A stretch of DNA of 64,000 nt from contig CP092863.1 of NCBI GenBank assembly GCA_030710605.1, forward strand, positions 143,126,623 to 143,190,622. Reading direction: 5' to 3'. This document shows, in pieces, positions 56,605-64,000 of this stretch; the first letter of the stretch is position 1; every line of letters starts with the position of its first letter. Both the position numbers and the translations under genes were made by a program. The DNA comes from Cordylochernes scorpioides (Eukaryota; Arthropoda; Arachnida; Pseudoscorpiones; Chernetidae). The notes below the pieces were generated by a model, which ran no database searches, was not told the origin of the DNA, and saw nothing but the letters and a program-made list of their open reading frames with translations.

Positions 56605-56955
56605 GAGGACGGGTGGTTGAGGTTGGAATGGAGGACGGATGCTTGAGGTTGAGGAGGAGGACGGATGGTTGAGGATGAGGAGAGGGACGGATGCTTGAGG
56701 ATGAGGAGGGGGACGGATGCTTGAGGATGAGCAGAGGGACGGATGCTTGAGGATGAGGAGGAGGACGGATGCTTGAGGTTGAGGAGGAGGACGGATGGTT
56801 GAGGATGGGGAGAGGGACGGATGCTTGAGGATGAGCAGAGGGACGGATGCTTGAGGATGAGCAGAGGGACGGATGCTTGAGGATGAGGAGGGGGATAGGT
56901 GGTTGAGGTTGGGGAAGGGAAGGATGGATTAAGTTGAGAAGAGAGGATCGAATGT
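56605..56955. repeat. inverted minisatellite block, unit copy III
   Basis: GA-rich block with the same switch point, about 90 bp longer than in copy I. Confidence 0.85.
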
Positions 56956-58285
56956 TGAAGTCAACCATCCGTCATCTCCCCAACCTCAACCATGATGAAT
57001 AAGATAAATTAATAAATGATTCTAAATCCTATGAACAAGTGAAATTATTATAAACCCTAAGATTATAATAAGAGTAATCATCGTGATTGGTCATACACGT
57101 GTAGATGCATCTCTCTTGATTGTGTACTGTAATTTGCTGATGGCTTGTGCCATCTTTCGGCATAAATATCAACTTATACTATATATATAATTTATAAACT
57201 AAATATATAATTAATTGCTTATTTTATAGATGCACTATATAATTTATAGTTATATTTTCAAGATATATTTTTCTTTCAATTTATCAAACTGTTCAAAGTA
57301 CAATTCAACCTTTGCACTATTATTTCATAAAGACATTTCAATTCATATATTTAATCTATGTAATGGGTTTTTATTCATATGAACAACTTCTTCTTGCAGT
57401 TTTACAATAATATCTAATTAAAAAAATTAAATTTGAAGTCCTGAGATATCATTCAACCAGCATGTATCATCCACCAAGCATGTAATTTTCAAAATTTTGT
57501 TTTCAATCAGAAATAATGTAATATATTTTTTTGTCTCAATATATAATAATTATTTAAAATATGTATATAATAATATATATATATGAATAGTATTTATTAT
57601 TAAGTTGTTAACGTGATAATCCTGTTGAAGGACTGACAAATCCGAAAGTTTTAAAATAAAAAGTTGCATAAGAAACTTAACCCTTGAAGCTTCATTTATT
57701 TTATAATAATATCTAATGTTTAACAATCTACTTTAAAAGTTATTCTGAAGAAAAACTTATAAAACAAAATACGATAATACACCACTATCATCTTGAAATC
57801 CAATCAACCCTATTTTACACAATTTTAAAATAAAATGGTAAAAAACAATTAAAATAGTCAAAAGACACATTTACATATTTAGTAATTTAGATTATTTATG
57901 AGATTCCATAGATCCATTGTCTAGGAATAAATAAGAAAAAAGATTTTTCTATTATTTACTACAAGCCAATATACTGTTAATTTTAAAGCGTTGCTGGGAA
58001 AACCCAATTACAGGCGTTACATTGACATCGGGCGTGAAAGCTTGACCCAATTATCATAACAATACCAAATATTTGACAGACGTCTTTGCTAACCTAATTT
58101 TCATTATAATCTAATTCTCGCTTCGCGATGGAATTAATTCACAATTTAATATGAACCAGCTAATATTGTCCATTCGAAATGGGTTGACAGTTAGAATTTG
58201 TGTCTATATATTGAAAGCCCTACTTTTATAGAATAATTTAATACATCTACGCTCTCTATCACAAATAGAATGTTTTAAAACCAGA
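56956..58285. other. AT-rich unit backbone, copy III
   Basis: Uninterrupted version that gives the empty site for the PLE pair (near 57717-58083). Confidence 0.65.
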
Positions 58286-58289
58286 GAAT

Positions 58290-58735
58290 ACCTTAGTCAA
58301 ACTAACCTATTAAAGCGTATACAGTTCCATCCAAATTTTATAGTCACTCAATTTGTCACATCACACGGCCAGAAATACTTACATTAAAGAGGTCTATCAG
58401 AAACACCAAATTGTTCCTGCGGAGAAACTAAAAGAACTCAAATTAACTTAGTCAAACTAACTTATTTAAGCGTATACAGTTCTATCCAAATTTTATAGTC
58501 ACTCAATTTGTCACATCACACGGCCAGAAATACTTACATAAAAGAGGTCTATCAGAAACATCAAATTGTTCCTGCGGAGAAACTGAACAAACTTCACCTT
58601 ATCTATGACTGTCCGAACTTTACAGAAGTGAGATTGTTCCCTGATCTAAATGATTTAACTCTCTTACATCAGCCACTTTGTCTATATAAATTTTATGAAC
58701 TCTGTCGAAAAATACATGTAAATTTTTAATTATAA
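58290..58735 (+). pseudogene. LINE C-terminal zinc-knuckle relic, copy III
   Basis: Counterpart of 20045-20515, with a 6-bp deletion in the EVRHRLFP region. Confidence 0.7.
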
Positions 58736-59387
58736 GTTCTAATTTGTTTGTTGTTTTGTTTGTTTTTATCTGTAATAGACGTAAATATTTCAATATCGCT
58801 ACTGATTGATTAATAAATGAAATAAAATTAATGTATTTCGGTTTGATATAAATAATAAATATATAACCTCATAACGCCTAGAGAATATATAAATGTATAT
58901 TAGTTTCATTTTGTTTCATTGGATTGATATAACAACCTGTATATACATATCAAGTTTCATGATATATCATTATTTCCTTTTTTTCCATATGTATTACTTT
59001 CTATTTCAACTAGTGTATATATATGTTATATTAAAATATTATTTTATTTGAGAGAAATTATATTTCATAGTTTCAAATACTTTGTTAAATCGACCGCCAG
59101 AGGTCACGCTTCCCCTATATAAAACCGATTGTTGTTGTTTCCCGATGGCCGGCTCAAATCTTTTGTGCATTATGTAAATAGGTTTAATTTTTTGTTCTTA
59201 CGCCTTAAGCCAGGCAGTACTTTTATCAAATTATGTTTTTATATATTCCATAAGCTCAATTAAATCTATTTTTGATCTTTACTATTGTTATTATACTTTC
59301 AAGATTTTAACCACGACATAGCATAATCCTCAATATAACCAAAACCAAGCCGAAAATCTTTTTATTTATATAATATACTAGACGAAT
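58736..59387. other. AT-rich unit backbone
   Basis: Shared with 20516-21149; no gene. Confidence 0.6.
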
Positions 59388-59872
59388 GACCCAAGCAACG
59401 CCCGGGTTTACCCGATTAAATGTTTTATTCAAACACTATTCGTTACAATTATAAATTGGCGCCGTGGATGTCACTCTTGTGAAACGTCCCGCTCCAAATT
59501 TACAGTTAGATTAGTTACGATATAAATCTTCAAATCGAGCGAGCGTCTATAAATATTTCGATTTAGATCAAGTATTCTAATTATTAAGCGAACTATTATT
59601 AATAACATTTTGAGAAGATTTCGATTTTAAACGTATTTATAACCTTGATAGAGGGCGCTGTTCGTGAGCTAAGTAGAATAATTTGAATATATAGTTTTAA
59701 TATTTAATTTATATATAATTTAAAATAGCCTATCGTTATCCTCGTATTTTTTTACCTATGAATGGAAATTTTGGTTTGAATTAGTGAACTACTGCGAATT
59801 TGTATACCGGACATACAAACCAACAAACAAACAAACAAACATACAAAAATTCATTTTTATATATATAGAAGA
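59388..59872 (-). mobile_element. non-autonomous Helitron-like element, copy III
   Basis: Same element and same insertion point as 21150-21645. Confidence 0.7.
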
Positions 59873-59910
59873 TATAATATAAATGAGTTTTAAAATTTTT
59901 TAAAAAAAAA

Positions 59911-59926
59911 TGCATCGGCCGATGCA
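59911..59926. repeat. perfect palindrome at inversion junction 1
   Basis: TGCATCGGCCGATGCA flanked by an A run and a T run: the two 3' ends of tRNA-Gly modules fused head to head, with the tRNA bodies lost. Confidence 0.85.
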
Positions 59927-60229
59927 TTTTTTTTTTTACAATTTTTAAAACTAATTTATAAAAAAATATAATATAAATATATACTATTATATCTCTATAT
60001 ATATAAAAGTCAATTTCTGTCTGTCTGTCTGTCTGTTTCGCGATAAACTCAAAAACTACTGAACCAATTGGTACCAAATTTTGCATGTCGCTTTTTATAA
60101 ACCTGAGGAAAATATTTGTATACAATTGCTTAGTATTTTTGGCTATTTCTTTTTTTCATTTGAAGAACTTTTTTTTACGCGGAGTAATCCGGAATGGAAT
60201 GAATACCCAAATATGGCCATTTTGTATAC

Positions 60230-60303
60230 GCATTGGTGGCTCAGTGGTAGAATGCTCGCCTGCCACGCGGGCGGCCCGGGTTCTACCACTAAGCCACCGA
60301 TGC
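60230..60303 (+). pseudogene. chimeric tRNA-Gly at inversion junction 2
   Basis: 60230-60282 is tRNA-Gly (GCC) in the plus sense up to GGGTT. The rest is the 5' part of another tRNA-Gly in the minus sense. The bases TTC at 60281-60283 fit both parents, so the join has 3-nt microhomology. Confidence 0.85.
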
Positions 60304-60544
60304 TTTTAAAAAAATGGCCATATTTAGGTATTCATTCCATTCCGGATTAGTCCGAGTAAAAAAATAGTTCTTCAAATTAAAAAAAGAAATAGTCAAAAAT
60401 AATTAGCAAAATGTAGCCAAAAATTTTCCTCGGGTTTATAAAAAGCGACATGCAAAATTTGGAACCAATTGGTTCAGTAGTTTTTGAGTTTATCGCGAAA
60501 CAGACAGACAGACAGACAGGAATTGACTTTTATATATATAGAGA
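60304..60544 (-). repeat. tRNA-Gly module upstream part
   Basis: Third copy of the module flank, ending in the Helitron-like TCTCTATATATATAAAAGTC start on the minus strand. Confidence 0.6.
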
Positions 60545-61240
60545 TAATCTAAAGTTCAAATAATTAATATTAAAAAAACATGTACATATTTTATTTTCAT
60601 AATTGACTATTAATTTATTTTTGACCATAGATTTAGAACATAACACTTCGAATATTGTTGTAAATATGTATAGTTGACCTACCTAAATTTTTAAATTCAC
60701 TAATATAAGATTCATTTTATAAATTTTATATTACTGTGAAAAATAATTTTATGTATAATTTACTTCAAGTAATTCAAAATAAAAATTACTTGATGGGTAA
60801 ATAATTATCTGTCCTATTTTCACGACAGAACCTTCAATTCTCTATCTTTTTCAACAACAAAACAAAATATTCATAACATATATATGTTTTCTACTGAGAT
60901 TATAAACAAAAAAACATTCTTTTTTTCTTTACAATCTTCATCTCTATATTTGCTTTCTTCTTTAGAACACTTTTATATTCATATTCTTCTTCTTTATATT
61001 TATATTCTATAGAATCTTTATCTACATTCTTCTTTTTCTATAATATTTATCTATATTCTTATTCTTTTTTACTCATTTTTAAATTAAAAATAATATATTT
61101 CTTAAAATATACATCAACTTATATGATTTACATATATTAATTTTTCTTTATTTCTTACTTTCGAACGTTATTTATTTAAAAAGAGCTTCTTCTTCTTATT
61201 TTTTTTTTAAATCGAAAAATGAACCTTTAAACATGTATTA
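60545..61240. other. AT-rich spacer with CTT-rich stretch
   Basis: Counterpart of 27342-28029; no gene. Confidence 0.5.
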
Positions 61241-61800
61241 ATTCGAATATAAATGAATTATTTGAAATGTATATCCATTAGAATATAAATGAACTTTTTG
61301 AAATGTATATCAAATCGAATATAAATTAACTTCTTCAATGTATCAATTCGAATATATAAATTAACTTTTTGAAATGTATATCAATTCGATTTTAAATTAA
61401 CCTTTTGAAAGGTATTAAGTCGATTATAAATAAACTTCTTGAATGTATCAATTCGAATATAAATTAATTTTTTGAATGTATCAATTCGAATATATAAATT
61501 AACTTTTTGAAAAATGTATCAATTCGAATATTAAATAACATTTTGAATGTATCAATTCGAATATATAAATTAACTTCTTGAATGTATCAATTCGAATATA
61601 TAAATTAACTTCTTGAATGTATATTAATTCGAATATAAATTATCTTTTTGAAATATATCAATTCGAATGTAAATTAACTTTTAGAAATATATCATTTCGA
61701 ATATTAATTGACCTTTTTGAAATATATCACTTTGAATATAAATGAAATTTTTGAAATATATCAATTCGAATATAAATTAACTTTTTGAAATTTAGCAAAT
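61241..61800. repeat. AT-rich minisatellite before copy IV
   Basis: Same family as 28030-28690 and 53405-54290. Confidence 0.88.
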
Positions 61801-62009
61801 AAAATATAAATTATCACTAAATTCACTTTTTCCAATATAATTTATATATATCTAGTTTTCTCTAAATTTCGAACGTTAGGCTTAATATTTTCAGAATTTT
61901 AATGATCTTTCCGTATCCCGGCGCTGCCACCATGTTATATATATTATAATGTTTCTATTTAACCTTTAGCCTTATTTAAAGATATATTTATAATATAGTT
62001 ACAGTCTGT

Positions 62010-64000
62010 ATGTGCACCACGCTAGATGAATTACATATTTATTATGGCTCAATTGATTATACTAACAGTGTTGCTGGATCTTTATATTTACACAGATTAT
62101 ACTATATACAACATATATATGTTGAAAACCAAGCAATCCACTTTAAATGTAGTACGCTTTTTTTTTTTTTTTTGATTGAATGTTTATTACAATTTTCAAT
62201 ATTCCGATGAAGGAGTTCGCCTATCTTCATCGGGGGAATTCATACCTTGTAAACATCCACGTGAAGTGGCAAGTGTTTGTATAAGACAGATTGGTGTGAA
62301 CAAATTTATTATTATATATTTTAAATATATTTCTATTGAAAGATTTGGCCACACCAACCAGCCTTATACAAACCCTCGCAACTCGTGCATCACGTGGTTA
62401 ATTTCTTTTCAAAGTTTGAATTCAAAGACTTCGCCGATATGTTTTCTTCTCTAACTTCAAGCAAACGTTCCTCCTCCTCATCCTTAACCATCCGTCCCCT
62501 GCTCATCCTCAAACATCCGTCCCCCTGCTCATCCTCAACCATCCGTCCCCCTGCTCATCCTGATGCATCCGTCCCCCTCCTCATCCTCAACCATCCGTCC
62601 CCTACTAATCCTCATGGATCCGTCCCTCTCACCATCCTCAACCATCCGTCCCTCTCACCATCATCAACGATCCGTTCCTTCTCACCATCTTCAACCATCC
62701 GTCCCTCTCACCATCCTCAACCATCCGTCCCTCTCACCATCCTGCAGCATCCGTTCCTCTCCTCATCCTCAAACCTCCGTTCCTCTTCATCCTCAAACCT
62801 CCGTTCCTCTCCTCATCCTCAAACCTCCGTTCCTCCTCCTCCTCTAGAATCCGTCCTTCTTACCATCTTCAACCATCCGTCCTCTCCTCAACATCCTCAA
62901 TAATCCATCCTCTCCTCAACATCCCAAACATCCGTCCTCTCCTCACCATCTTCAACCATCCGTCCTCTCCTAAACATCCTCAAACATCCGTCCTCTTCTC
63001 AACATATTCAACCATCCGTCCCCCTGCTCATCCTCAAAAATCCGTCCTCTCCTCATCTTCAACCATCCGTCCTCTCCTCATCCTCAAATATCCGTCCTCT
63101 CCTCATCCTCAAGCATCCGTCCCTCTCCTTATCCAAGCATCTGTGTTCCTCCTCAATCTCCATAATTCTGTCCTCCTCAATTTCAGTCAACCGCCCTCCT
63201 TCCGAAAATACGCTTCTCATCTTCCTCCGTATTCAGAAATCCGTTACCTCTCCAATTTCAACCATCAGTCCCTCTCACAAACCTCAACTCATCTGTTCCT
63301 CTCCCAAACTTCACTCATCCGTTCTCCTTACCATCCTCAAGCATCCACCCCCCTCCTCTTCCTCAAGCATAAATCCTCCTCCCCCTTCTCATCCTCAAGC
63401 ATCCGTCCCCCTCCTCATCTTCAAACATCCATCCCCCTCCTCATCCTCAAGCATCCGTCCCCCTCCTCTTCCTCAAGCATCGATACCCCTCCCCCTACTC
63501 ATCCTCAAGCATCCGTCCCCCTCCTCATCCTCAAGCATCCGTCTCTTTCCTCATCCTCAAGCATCCGTCCCTCTGCTCATCCTCAAGCATCCGTCCCCCT
63601 CTCTTCCTCAAGCATCCGTCCCACTCCTCATCCTCAAATATCCGTCCCACTACTCATCCTCAAATATCCGTCCCCCTCCTCATCCTCAAGCATCCGTCCC
63701 TCTGCTCATCGTCAAGCATCCGTCCCCCTCCTCATCCTCAAGCATCCGTCCCCCTCCTCATCCTCAAGCATCCGCCCCCCTCCTCATCCTCAAACATCCG
63801 TCCCTCTGCTCATCCTCAAGCATCCGTCCCTCTGCTCATCCTCAAGAATCCTCCCCCCTCCTCTTCCTCAAGCATCCGTCCCTCTGCTCATCCTCAAGCA
63901 TCCGTCCCCCTCCTCATCCTCAAGCATCCGTCCCCTTCCTCATCTTCAAGCATCCGTCCCCCTCCTCATCCTCAAGCATCCGTCCCCCTCCTCATCCTCA
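62010..64000. repeat. 7.5-kb unit copy IV, runs off the window
   Basis: Starts as copy III does. Its minisatellite is closest to that of copy I. A hammerhead-like hairpin lies near 62197-62236. Confidence 0.75.
62470..64000. repeat. 26-bp CT-rich minisatellite, unit copy IV
   Basis: Counterpart of 12895-14430; truncated by the window end. Confidence 0.9.

Larger units (their letters stand above)
54510..62009. repeat. 7.5-kb unit copy III
   Basis: Complete unit from the CACCACGCTAGATG start to the next copy. It has neither PLE nor gypsy insertion. Confidence 0.75.

Overview
The window is repeat-dominated, AT-rich, non-coding-rich nuclear DNA from a metazoan, most likely an invertebrate. The evidence is eukaryotic tRNA-type Pol III modules, a Ty3/gypsy LTR retrotransposon, GIY-YIG Penelope-like elements (PLEs), LINE relics, Helitron-like ends and long minisatellites. 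I cannot name the species; the mix would fit an arthropod, but that is a guess. No complete host gene could be recognised. The best host-like candidate is an unknown protein present twice (1879-2675 broken; 44846-45559 open but cut by a scaffold gap).

Layout. Block A (about 1.9-12.28 kb) carries the unknown protein, a 28-bp minisatellite, a possible terminal exon, a LINE relic, a 25-bp minisatellite, a 2.4-kb inserted array of tRNA-Thr-like repeats and three copies of a 350-bp satellite. Next come copies of a unit of about 7.5 kb: I (12.28-28.9 kb, swollen by PLE and gypsy insertions) and II (28.9-33.8 kb, missing its distal part). From 33.8 to 44.7 kb lies a patchwork of small mobile elements: a solo LTR, palindromic elements, a TA-flanked MITE, 50-bp and 123-bp tandem repeats and hammerhead-like motifs. 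A 100-N gap (44744-44843) follows. Block B (44.8-52.5 kb) repeats block A almost exactly, then unit copies III (54.5-62.0 kb) and IV (62.0 kb to the end) follow. A-I-II and B-III-IV are broadly collinear, so the window is either a large segmental duplication or two haplotypes joined across the gap.

Because the copies are so alike, each serves as an empty-site control for the others. This shows that the tRNA-Thr-like array, two hairpin elements, the PLE pair, the gypsy element and the Helitrons are insertions, and it gives their target-site duplications. Five palindromic elements have direct flanking repeats of 12-15 bp. Hammerhead-ribozyme-like motifs recur through the window, including in both repeats of the PLE pair.

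The best-preserved element is the gypsy retrotransposon at 21987-27040. Its LTRs differ at one base, its gag starts inside the 5' LTR, its pol stops inside the 3' LTR, and gag and pol meet at a textbook -1 frameshift heptamer. It also has a homopolymer frameshift and an internal deletion in integrase, so this copy looks defective.
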